From assembly GCA_937969485.1 (NCBI GenBank), contig CALBVQ010000165.1:1-23116 (forward strand): a stretch of DNA of 23,116 nt. The letters are read 5' to 3'. This DNA is from an uncultured Saprospiraceae bacterium (lineage in GTDB: Bacteria > Bacteroidota > Bacteroidia > Chitinophagales > Saprospiraceae). Positions 8,527 to 16,333 of the stretch are shown here, piece after piece; position 1 is the first letter of the stretch; the number at the start of each line of letters is the position of its first letter. Under the pieces are notes generated by a model, which was given only the letters and a program-made list of their open reading frames with translations, was not told the DNA's origin and ran no database searches. The position numbers and the translations under genes are program-made.

Positions 8527-11276
8527 ACAATCACCTTTGATGTAAAAATATGATCGCCACTTTGGATCTTGACTAGATAAATTCCCGAGGCTGCAGGAGC
8601 AGGATATGCAGCACTGGCAGTTGTTCTATAAATTTCTGTACCCGAAATGTCATACAAAATCACTTCGTCGACACTTTCGTTCCCTTCAATAAAGAACTGA
8701 CCTTGATCGATTGGATTAGGGTAAATTTTGGGGTTTAACCCCAAAAACTCTTCAACGTCAACCAACTGCGGAACGCTCAACTTCCTATCCCAATACATCC
8801 TGTACTCTCCAGCTTCTAATGTAAAAGTTTGTGTTTCCTGACTGACATCAAGCGAATCAGCGGAAAAGAACTCATACCACATACCATCATGCTGAAAATC
8901 AACTGTAATTTCACCCTGTTCGACACCAAAATTCCCTATCAGCAATACATTGTCCTCTCCATTCAAATGAATGGACTTAAGCGTGCTAGCAACATTTATT
9001 CCAAAATCCGAAGTATGCATCACCTCTTCTGTTTCACGAAGGTGCATCATAGCAGAAAAGTGAAGGTATAAATCGGCTCTATCCTGATCTAAAGTATAAT
9101 CCCATCTTACTGGTTTAGGCGAAAGTCTGCAGTCATTACTTATGGTACCGTCAGGACAGTAATTAATACTATAATCATATGCTAGTTCACCAAACTGCCA
9201 TATCATCTTAGGACCGGGTAGACTGTAAAAGAATGCTGAAGCCATAGCAATCCGATCGGCGCCTACCGATAACTCCGTTACATCATAGTCTCCCATACTA
9301 TTCCCGAAAGCACTATTCTTATATTGTAAACGTTCCTCATCATGACTCTCCATGTAGCCAATTGCATGCGCATCATCCCACCCTTTGTTCTGATATGACA
9401 AGTGGCTAAAATTAGATTTATTTCCAGAGGTGTAGCCCATCGTTCCTTCGTTGAAATTATAGTTTGCATTGGCCCATAACATCATGCCATAATCACTTAG
9501 GTCCTTTTCTTCATCATTATTTGCAAAGTGTTCGAGGATCACATAGAAATCATTATCTATATTCCACAATTCGTCAGCATAGGCCTTCAAAGTTTCCACC
9601 CTGCCTATATCGTATGACGCAAATTCAAAATTATTTTCTGAAAAGGTCTGGGTAAACCCTTTCGAAAGATCAAATCTAAAACCATCAATGTGATATTCCT
9701 CTATCCAATATTGATTGATCGTGTTTACATAATCTTTGGTCGCTTGGCTTTCATGATTAAAATCATAACCTACATTAAAGGGATGCTTTGGTTCCTCGTT
9801 GAGAAAAGGGCTTTCAGATGAAGGTTTATTGTTGTTCCAATATAGTTGCGCATATGGATTTTGCGAAAAAGCATGGTTAAATACCACATCCAAGATAACC
9901 GCAATTCCAAGTTCATGTGCTCGATTTACTAAAGCCTTAAACGCTTCTACATCACCGTAGTATTTGTCAAGCGCCATATGATATGATGGGTTGTATCCCC
10001 AACTATCATTCCCTTCAAATTCCGATACAGGCATCAACTCTATTGCATTAATTCCTAGTCTTTTCAAGTAGGGTAGCGTGTCCATAATGCTTTTGAAACT
10101 ATGATCTGCTACAAAATCTCTAGCTAGCATTTCGTATATATTTAATCTGGTTTGATCGACTGGTTGAAAGTCATCATCTGTCCAGTTGAATTCGGCTGGT
10201 TTCATTTCGAAGTAGGTGACTCTAGAATTTGCCTTAGCTGGAAAAACAGGTAAATCAGGGTAGACCTCTTCTGAAATATATTCATCGTGAAAATCATCAA
10301 GAATCACTGTGGAGTAGGGGTCTGCAATTACAATTTCACCATCTACAATATATTGGTAAGAATATGCACCGTTTTCATTTAGTCCAGTAATATCAATCCA
10401 GTAATAGTCTCCATTTTCACTTCTATTCATGTACCCTTCCACGCTCGCTGTCCAATCATTAAAGTCACCAACCACATAAACATAATTCTTGAGAGGAGCA
10501 TATAATTTTAACCTCACACTGGTTGGGCTTATCCGATTCAAGCCGTAAGGAAGATTGTCAGGATCATTCAATACTGGTACTTCGCCTGGATTAACTACAA
10601 ACTGCACTGAGTCAGTTATTATTTCTCCATCATATTCCGCTATATACTTAAGCGTGTGATTTCCCTCCTCAAGGTCGTTCATTGTAAAATCGATCACATC
10701 AGTTATGTCATCAAAAACTATAGATGAGTTATCAAAGACTGTAACTGAGGCCTCCTGCGTAAAACTGATCTTCACATCAAGATCTTCATCTAAGTCAAGA
10801 ATAAAATTAGAACCTGACGGTGAAATAAAGGTGCCAATAAAGGACTCACTAACCTGATAAATAGGATAGAAGATATCAGAGAAAGTGGAAGTTTTTCCTT
10901 CTTTCGAACCATCTACATTTCTGAAAACCATACCAAGTTCTGTAACAACCTCTGAACCTGTCAATTCGTAGTAATCAGTAATATTAAAGCTTATCGAATG
11001 AATATTATTCCCTTCATTAGTCATCTTTACATTTGCATCATCTGTTCCCCAGTTGCCTTGAACATTTGACCAATTCCCAGGTCCTCCAGCTTCGGTGATT
11101 ATCCCTGTGTGAATATAAACTTGATCTACATCTATGAGGCCACCACTCCCTTGGGTTGCATCATAATAGATCGTAATATCATCAGCCACTGTAGGGAAAG
11201 TTGGTTCAACCGTGACAATTTGCGAAAAAGCTTCAATGAATAAAGTAGCGAAAAAGAAAGTAAATAGAATTCTCAT
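8520..11276 (-). CDS. Secreted GH13 alpha-amylase-family glycoside hydrolase with T9SS type A sorting domain
   Basis: 918 residues. Order: Sec signal peptide (about 1-19), a beta-sandwich module at 20-135, an Ig-like segment at about 140-230, a CBM48-like module with VYVVGDFNDW at about 243-325, a GH13 TIM barrel at about 375-760, a C-terminal beta domain, and a type A T9SS sorting domain from about 845 (KIYPNP start, GIYLVKI near the end). All four GH13 conserved regions are present: DVVFNH at 463-468, GFRFD with nucleophile D536, ILEH with acid/base E582, and ESHD with H645/D646. The enzyme should cleave alpha-1,4-glucans (starch, glycogen or their products) and be exported across the outer membrane by T9SS. 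It lies 121 bases downstream of the GH65 phosphorylase gene, on the same strand. The exact specificity (endo-acting, debranching or neopullulanase-like) cannot be read from motifs alone. Confidence 0.93.
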   Translation of the reverse strand: MRILFTFFFATLFIEAFSQIVTVEPTFPTVADDITIYYDATQGSGGLIDVDQVYIHTGIITEAGGPGNWSNVQGNWGTDDANVKMTNEGNNIHSISFNITDYYELTGSEVVTELGMVFRNVDGSKEGKTSTFSDIFYPIYQVSESFIGTFISPSGSNFILDLDEDLDVKISFTQEASVTVFDNSSIVFDDITDVIDFTMNDLEEGNHTLKYIAEYDGEIITDSVQFVVNPGEVPVLNDPDNLPYGLNRISPTSVRLKLYAPLKNYVYVVGDFNDWTASVEGYMNRSENGDYYWIDITGLNENGAYSYQYIVDGEIVIADPYSTVILDDFHDEYISEEVYPDLPVFPAKANSRVTYFEMKPAEFNWTDDDFQPVDQTRLNIYEMLARDFVADHSFKSIMDTLPYLKRLGINAIELMPVSEFEGNDSWGYNPSYHMALDKYYGDVEAFKALVNRAHELGIAVILDVVFNHAFSQNPYAQLYWNNNKPSSESPFLNEEPKHPFNVGYDFNHESQATKDYVNTINQYWIEEYHIDGFRFDLSKGFTQTFSENNFEFASYDIGRVETLKAYADELWNIDNDFYVILEHFANNDEEKDLSDYGMMLWANANYNFNEGTMGYTSGNKSNFSHLSYQNKGWDDAHAIGYMESHDEERLQYKNSAFGNSMGDYDVTELSVGADRIAMASAFFYSLPGPKMIWQFGELAYDYSINYCPDGTISNDCRLSPKPVRWDYTLDQDRADLYLHFSAMMHLRETEEVMHTSDFGINVASTLKSIHLNGEDNVLLIGNFGVEQGEITVDFQHDGMWYEFFSADSLDVSQETQTFTLEAGEYRMYWDRKLSVPQLVDVEEFLGLNPKIYPNPIDQGQFFIEGNESVDEVILYDISGTEIYRTTASAAYPAPAASGIYLVKIQSGDHIFTSKVIVQ

Positions 11277-11383
11277 AATTGAAGGTTTTTAATATTACTA
11301 TTTTATTTTTGAACGCCGCATTACTTTCTTCCTAACACGGTTATATCCTGATATTCTAATGTGGATGATATTAACTGCTTAAT

Positions 11384-11391
11384 CAAATTTA
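11384..11391 (-). promoter_or_regulatory. Candidate Bacteroidota -7 element for the amylase gene
   Basis: On the minus strand this reads TAAATTTG, an exact match to the Bacteroidota -7 consensus TAnnTTTG. It lies immediately after the stop of the GH65 gene, about 108 bases before the amylase ATG. No TTG is seen at the -33 spacing, so it rests on the -7 box alone. If real, the amylase can be transcribed independently of pgmB and the phosphorylase gene. Confidence 0.35.
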
Positions 11392-11397
11392 CAGTTG

Positions 11398-13707
11398 TTA
11401 AACAACACTATTAGTAGGTTCAAGCATAAACTCCTTACCATTTGCAAAAACTTCAAGAGCTTCGCCCCGCTGAAGTTCTATAAATATATCTGTTTGATCG
11501 CAACGAACTTTAAGTAAGTTATTCCTAAAATTCACTTTGAATGAAAACGAAGTCCAGTCTGGCGGCAAGAAAGACGTAAAGTGCAGTTTGCCGTCTTTTA
11601 CTCTCATTCCAGCAAATCCCTCCACGATGCTCATCCACGTTCCAGCCATTGATGTTATGTGCAGCCCGTCCTCCGTATCATTATTGTAGTCATCTAAATC
11701 TAGTCTTGCTGTCCGCAAGTACATTTCGTAAGCCTTTTCTTTCTTACCAAGCTTAGCCGCTAGTATCGAATGCACGCACGGAGAAAGCGAAGATTCATGA
11801 ACAGTTCTTGGTTCATAAAAATCAAAGTTCTTTCTATGTTCAAACTCAGTGAAATCATCTTCAAAAAAGTAAAACCCTTGCAAAACATCTGCCTGCTTGA
11901 TAAAGCAACTTCTTAATATCCGATCCCAACTCCAATTCTGATTAAGTGGTAGATGTCTCTTGTCTACGTCTTTTACCAAAACCTGTTCTTTATCTAGATA
12001 GTTGTCTTGTTGCAATACAATACCTAGCTCTTTATTCTCTGGATAGTACATCTTGGAATCGATTTCCTTCCATTTTTCGATTTCAGCCTCATCAAATGCC
12101 AATTTAGTAACGATCTCACTGTACTTGGCCTTGTGATTGGTTTTAGCGAAGGCCAACTTTTCAATGGTATATCTTAAGCACCAGCAGGCAAGATAGTTAG
12201 TGTACCAGTTGTTGTTTACATTATTTTCGTACTCATTGGGTCCTGTGACTCCATGCATCATGTACTTACCCGAATATTCACTAAAGTGTACTCGACTTGC
12301 CCAGAATCTTGCAATTCCAATCAAAACTTCTAGTCCATAATTTACCGCATATTCAGTGTCTCCAGTATAATTTTCATAATTATAAATTGCATAGGCAATT
12401 GCACCGTTCCTGTGTATTTCTTCGAAAGTAATTTCCCATTCATTATGAGATTCCTCTCCATTCATTGTGACCATGGGATATAACGCTTCCCCATTTTTGA
12501 AGCCTATCTTTGCAGCATTCTCATAAGCCTTTCCTAGCTGATCATATCGGTATTTTAACAATTGCTTCCCAACTTTTTGCTCTGTGGTGCTCAAATAAAA
12601 AGGTAAGCAATAGGCTTCTGTGTCCCAGTAAGTTGATCCACCATATTTCTCGCCAGTAAACCCCTTCGGTCCTATATTCAACCTCGAATCCTCGCCTGTG
12701 TAAGTTTGATTTAGATGAAAAATATTAAATCGAATTGCTTGTTGAGCTGAAACATCTCCCTCAATCTCTATATCAGCCATTTCCCACTTCTTAGCCCAAG
12801 CCTCAACATGCAACTTTTTCATCGTGTCAAATGGCATGTCGAGATACCGAAATAGAGCAAATTTACAATCCATTTCGATACTATCTGCCTCATAATCAAG
12901 GCTGCTAATGATTGTAACTATCCTATTCATCTCGATTTGACTACCTTCAACCAAGTCAAATGAACTCTCTAAAGCTATATACTTATCAGCTGTAATGACT
13001 TTCTCATCATAGCTTGTGGGATAACCGTCAATAAAATACTGGCAATTCATCGCAGATGCAACGTGAAAGTTAGTCTTTAAAGTGCTTGCACTATTGACTG
13101 CAATTTCGCTATCATAAGTCACTTCTTTTTGCGTCCAAAACTTTTCATCGTAATTGCTATCTTCATTCTTAACATCGAAATCAAGGGGTGTTACAAATCT
13201 AAGGTTTACAGCTCTTTCAAAACCACCAACTGCATATGATTGAACTGCTAACTTGTCATCTGAAACTGAGCAAAATCGTTCGGATTCTATGGCGAATGTG
13301 TGCCCATTAAAAGATACCTTACAGGTCCTGAGCAAAACACCCTGTTTCATGTCGAGCTCCCTATGCCATTCATGAATTTCAGCTTTATTGATATCAAACT
13401 CCACACCGTCAATATACATATGAAGACTTGACCAATCTACGGCGTTCAGCACTTTAGAATAATAATCAGGATAACCAATTTTCCACCAACCTACAATGGT
13501 CTTATCCGGATAATACACACCGGCTACATAATTTCCTAGCATTGAATGTCCTGTATTCAACTCTTCTAAAGTTCCTCTCTGACCAAACTTACCATTACCT
13601 AAGCTACAAATACTCTCTGTATTCTTATTATACTCTTTATGAAAATCGTCCTCTATGATCTTCCATGGATCATACTTAAGGTATTTCTTTATGTTTTTAT
13701 GAATCAT
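11398..13707 (-). CDS. GH65 glycoside phosphorylase, probably maltose phosphorylase
   Basis: 769 residues, the usual length for bacterial GH65 disaccharide phosphorylases. Visible family segments are STYWDTEAYCLPFYL, HNEWEITFEEIHRNGAIAYAI, VTGPNEYENNVNNNWYTNY with Glu492 as the predicted general acid (close in number to Glu487 of the Lactobacillus brevis maltose phosphorylase), and RTVHESSLSPCVHSILA near the phosphate site. There is no signal peptide, so it acts in the cytosol, cleaving an alpha-glucosyl disaccharide with inorganic phosphate to glucose plus beta-glucose 1-phosphate. Its start codon overlaps the stop of pgmB (ATGA, 13704-13707), so the two are translationally coupled, and PgmB consumes its product. 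Maltose is the likeliest substrate given the amylase next door; kojibiose, trehalose or nigerose phosphorylase cannot be excluded from motifs. Confidence 0.93.
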   Translation of the reverse strand: MIHKNIKKYLKYDPWKIIEDDFHKEYNKNTESICSLGNGKFGQRGTLEELNTGHSMLGNYVAGVYYPDKTIVGWWKIGYPDYYSKVLNAVDWSSLHMYIDGVEFDINKAEIHEWHRELDMKQGVLLRTCKVSFNGHTFAIESERFCSVSDDKLAVQSYAVGGFERAVNLRFVTPLDFDVKNEDSNYDEKFWTQKEVTYDSEIAVNSASTLKTNFHVASAMNCQYFIDGYPTSYDEKVITADKYIALESSFDLVEGSQIEMNRIVTIISSLDYEADSIEMDCKFALFRYLDMPFDTMKKLHVEAWAKKWEMADIEIEGDVSAQQAIRFNIFHLNQTYTGEDSRLNIGPKGFTGEKYGGSTYWDTEAYCLPFYLSTTEQKVGKQLLKYRYDQLGKAYENAAKIGFKNGEALYPMVTMNGEESHNEWEITFEEIHRNGAIAYAIYNYENYTGDTEYAVNYGLEVLIGIARFWASRVHFSEYSGKYMMHGVTGPNEYENNVNNNWYTNYLACWCLRYTIEKLAFAKTNHKAKYSEIVTKLAFDEAEIEKWKEIDSKMYYPENKELGIVLQQDNYLDKEQVLVKDVDKRHLPLNQNWSWDRILRSCFIKQADVLQGFYFFEDDFTEFEHRKNFDFYEPRTVHESSLSPCVHSILAAKLGKKEKAYEMYLRTARLDLDDYNNDTEDGLHITSMAGTWMSIVEGFAGMRVKDGKLHFTSFLPPDWTSFSFKVNFRNNLLKVRCDQTDIFIELQRGEALEVFANGKEFMLEPTNSVV

Positions 13708-14372
13708 CCCTTCTTATTTAGGTAGTTAAGCAACATTTCCGGTTCTTTTCCCAGTAAGTTTTCATACACCACGTCTGCCATTTCTAAGATGTTTGCGTCT
13801 CCTATTCCTATCGAAACAAAATCAGCTGTATTTGCGGCTATCACTCCTTTGATACTATCTTCAAATACCACGCATTTTTTGGGCTCGAGCCCAAAGTGTT
13901 CGGTAACAAGTAGAAATACCTCTGGATCAGGCTTGCTTCGCTGCACCATCGTTCCGTCGCTAATAAAGTCAAAAAACTCAATGAGCTCGATTTGCTGTAG
14001 AATTTTTCTTGCATTCTTTGATGCGGATCCCAAAGCAATAGGTATGTTGTGTTTGCACAGCTTGATAAGGTAGGGGAGGACCCCTGGTAGAATCTCGTCC
14101 TTATCCATCGAGGAAATGAGTCCTAAATATTCCTCATTTTTACTAGCTAGTGCTTTTGCGAAATCTTGATCTGATAAGGTGATACCGGCGTGAGAAAGAA
14201 TTAACTTCAGAGAGTCTACGCGACTGACACCCTTCAACTTCTCATTGAATTGTTCATTAAAATCGAATCCTAGACTTTGTCCTAGATTCCTCCATGCCTG
14301 AAAATGGTACTTAGCTGTATCAACTATTACGCCATCCAGATCAAATATACATGCAGATAAATGTTGTTTCAC
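13704..14372 (-). CDS. pgmB: Beta-phosphoglucomutase (HAD superfamily)
   Basis: 222 residues. The N-terminal FDLDGVIVDTAKYHFQAW is diagnostic: nucleophile D11, acid/base D13, T19 and H23 correspond to D8, D10, T16 and H20 of the Lactococcus lactis enzyme. Other matches are KGVSR at 47-51, S116 in GSASKN, K147 in RSKPDP, and E171/D172 in FEDS, all in register with the known enzyme. It is cytosolic and converts beta-glucose 1-phosphate to glucose 6-phosphate through a beta-glucose 1,6-bisphosphate intermediate. It is the first gene of the pair with the GH65 phosphorylase, which it overlaps by 4 bases. A 13-bp tandem repeat lies about 50-75 bases upstream of the start. Confidence 0.96.
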   Translation of the reverse strand: MKQHLSACIFDLDGVIVDTAKYHFQAWRNLGQSLGFDFNEQFNEKLKGVSRVDSLKLILSHAGITLSDQDFAKALASKNEEYLGLISSMDKDEILPGVLPYLIKLCKHNIPIALGSASKNARKILQQIELIEFFDFISDGTMVQRSKPDPEVFLLVTEHFGLEPKKCVVFEDSIKGVIAANTADFVSIGIGDANILEMADVVYENLLGKEPEMLLNYLNKKG

Positions 14373-14419
14373 GACTATATATTTATACTTAGTGTAAACA
14401 TAACACTTTGTGCATAAAT

Positions 14420-14445
14420 TGCGAAACTTAAATGCGAAACTTAAA
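14420..14445. repeat. Perfect 13-bp tandem direct repeat upstream of pgmB (possible operator)
   Basis: TGCGAAACTTAAA occurs twice back to back (14420-14432 and 14433-14445) in the 115-base spacer between the LEA-like gene and pgmB. The unit is not palindromic. Its position upstream of pgmB suits a binding site for a regulator of the alpha-glucan genes, but no regulator gene is in the window and no exact TAnnTTTG box was found in this spacer. The function is inferred from position only. Confidence 0.6.
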
Positions 14446-14487
14446 CTACACCTTCATCAATTTGTCATAGTTGAGATATGATATTCA

Positions 14488-14964
14488 CTATTCCTCTTCC
14501 GCAGAGAACTTAGATTTTACGGTATCAGCTGCGTCCTTAGTCTTTTCTGCAACATTTTCTCCGAATTCTTGAGTCTTTCCCATTGCAGTTTTAACAGCAT
14601 CGTTATTTTTTACTTCTTCCACCACATCCTTCGCTTTTTCAGAAAATGACTCCGCAAATTCCTTTGTCTTACCTACAGCAGTTTTTACAGCCTCGTTGTT
14701 CTTTACATCCTCTATCACTTCCTTGCCTTTCTCAATCGACTTCTTTACAATTTCACTATCCTTAATATCACCAATTACCTCCTTACTCTTTGCAACTGCC
14801 TTTTGAACAGTTTCATTGCCCTTTACATCCTCTATTAGATCCTTGGTCTTATCAATTGTGCTTTCAGCAAAATCTTCAAGTTTATCTTCAAATTTTTGGA
14901 AGGTTTCGCTTTCTTGAATTTCCCTTGTTTTCTTTCCTAGCTTCTTAAAAAAATTACCAAACAT
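14488..14964 (-). CDS. LEA-like amphipathic helical repeat protein of unknown function
   Basis: 158 residues, very rich in Lys and Glu, without Cys or Trp and with no signal peptide or membrane segment. From residue 39 it is an imperfect tandem repeat whose core is K-x-K-[DE]-x-[IV]-x-[DE]-[IV]-K followed by an acidic [NS]-[ED] turn and V-x-[KT]-[AS]. Units begin at about residues 39, 59, 79, 110 and 141. The units at 79 and 110 carry an extra 11 residues (KTKEFAESFSE and KTQEFGENVAE). Such Lys/Glu helical repeats, with an 11-residue element, resemble LEA group 3 and YtxH-like stress proteins, which are often disordered and fold on drying or on membranes. It lies 36 bases downstream of purB on the same strand, so read-through from ppk1-purB is possible. 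A desiccation or general-stress role is inference only. Confidence 0.75.
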   Translation of the reverse strand: MFGNFFKKLGKKTREIQESETFQKFEDKLEDFAESTIDKTKDLIEDVKGNETVQKAVAKSKEVIGDIKDSEIVKKSIEKGKEVIEDVKNNEAVKTAVGKTKEFAESFSEKAKDVVEEVKNNDAVKTAMGKTQEFGENVAEKTKDAADTVKSKFSAEEE

Positions 14965-15000
14965 GCGATTATGATTTTTTTGGTTAAAAATGTTAGCCGA

Positions 15001-16332
15001 CTAATAATAGCCAATGTAATTATGCGGTGAGAGCACTCTCAGCTCCTCTTTAACATCTTCTTCTACCTCCAAAGTTTCAATAAACGCCTGAATCTTTTCT
15101 TTATTAATCTTACTTCCTCGTGTAAGTGCCTTTAGTTTTTCATACGGCTTTTCAACTTTCTCCCTTCTAAGAATATTTTGTATCGCTTCAGCGACTACAG
15201 CCCAATTTTCATCGAGATCGTCCTTTAAAACTGATTCATTTAAGGTAACCTTAGATAGGCCTTTAGTAAGAGATTGCAGAGCGATCATCATGTGACCGAT
15301 CGGAACTCCCACATTCCGCAACACAGTGCTATCGGTAAGATCTCTTTGTAACCTAGAAATCGGCAACTTGTTAGCAAGGAACTGGAATATCGCATTGCTG
15401 ATTCCCATATTTCCTTCAGCATTTTCCCAGTCAATAGGATTGACCTTATGAGGCATGGCGGATGAGCCCACTTCATTCTTGACCGTAATTTGCTTAAAGT
15501 AATCCATCGAAATATATGACCACATGTCTCTGGCTAAATCGATAAGAATTGTATTTATTCTACTTAACATGTGAAATAGCTCCGCAAGGTCGTCGTAATG
15601 AGCAATTTGCGTTGTGATATCATGTCTCGTTATCTGTAACTTATCTTTTAAAAATGAATTACTGAATTCTTGCCAATCATAGCCGGGAAAGCTCACTTTA
15701 TGTGCATTCAGGTTACCTGTTGCCCCTCCGAATTTACCGTAAAATTTGAATGCCTTCAAAAGGCCAATTTGTTTGTCTAGGCGTGATACGAACACCATTA
15801 TTTCCTTTCCTACCGTTGTCGGTGAAGCTGCTTGACCATGCGTACGAGCCAACATTGGCACTCCTTTCCAATCTTTGCCTTTGGACGAAAGTCCATCCCT
15901 AAATCGTATTATCATAGGTAGCAAAGTCTCCTGCAGGGCATCCTTGATCATCATAGGAAACGCAGTATTATTAATGTCCTGGGAAGTCAATCCAAAATGA
16001 ACAAACTCAAGCTCATCAGCAATCCCATTGGCTTGCATTCTGTCTTTGAGGAAATATTCAACAGCTTTTACATCGTGATTAGTGACCTTTTCGATATCCT
16101 TTACTTTTTGGGCATCCTCCATCGAAAGTGCCGAAATCTCTTTCTTCACTTTTTCGATACTGCTTAAGTCAACTTTTTCTAACTGTGGTAAACCCCATTC
16201 TTTCAATGCTTGGAAGTACAGAATTTCGACTGTGAGTCTATATTTTATTAACGCATATTCTGAGAAATACTTCTGTAATTCATTTGTTTTTGCACTGTAT
16301 CTCCCGTCAATGGGAGAAATTAAATCTAGCAT
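15001..16332 (-). CDS. purB: Adenylosuccinate lyase
   Basis: 443 residues, similar to the E. coli-type enzyme. The fumarase/aspartase signature GSSAMPHKVNPIDWENAEGN begins at about residue 289, with S290/S291 in the mobile catalytic loop. Other family segments are SPIDGRYS at the N-terminus, FGLTSQDINNTA, ARTHGQAASPTT (with the conserved His) and DLTDSTVLRNVGVPIGH. The enzyme is cytosolic and carries out two eliminations in purine synthesis: SAICAR to AICAR plus fumarate, and adenylosuccinate to AMP plus fumarate. Only one base separates its start from the ppk1 stop, so ppk1 and purB form a tight transcription unit. The start ATG directly precedes the family N-terminus and needs no adjustment. 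Confidence 0.97.
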   Translation of the reverse strand: MLDLISPIDGRYSAKTNELQKYFSEYALIKYRLTVEILYFQALKEWGLPQLEKVDLSSIEKVKKEISALSMEDAQKVKDIEKVTNHDVKAVEYFLKDRMQANGIADELEFVHFGLTSQDINNTAFPMMIKDALQETLLPMIIRFRDGLSSKGKDWKGVPMLARTHGQAASPTTVGKEIMVFVSRLDKQIGLLKAFKFYGKFGGATGNLNAHKVSFPGYDWQEFSNSFLKDKLQITRHDITTQIAHYDDLAELFHMLSRINTILIDLARDMWSYISMDYFKQITVKNEVGSSAMPHKVNPIDWENAEGNMGISNAIFQFLANKLPISRLQRDLTDSTVLRNVGVPIGHMMIALQSLTKGLSKVTLNESVLKDDLDENWAVVAEAIQNILRREKVEKPYEKLKALTRGSKINKEKIQAFIETLEVEEDVKEELRVLSPHNYIGYY

Positions 16333-16333
16333 A

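Noticed and set aside
14488..14964. Repeat structure as a possible CRISPR or non-coding repeat array
   Set aside because: The repeats are imperfect, in frame and encode a coherent Lys/Glu helical pattern.
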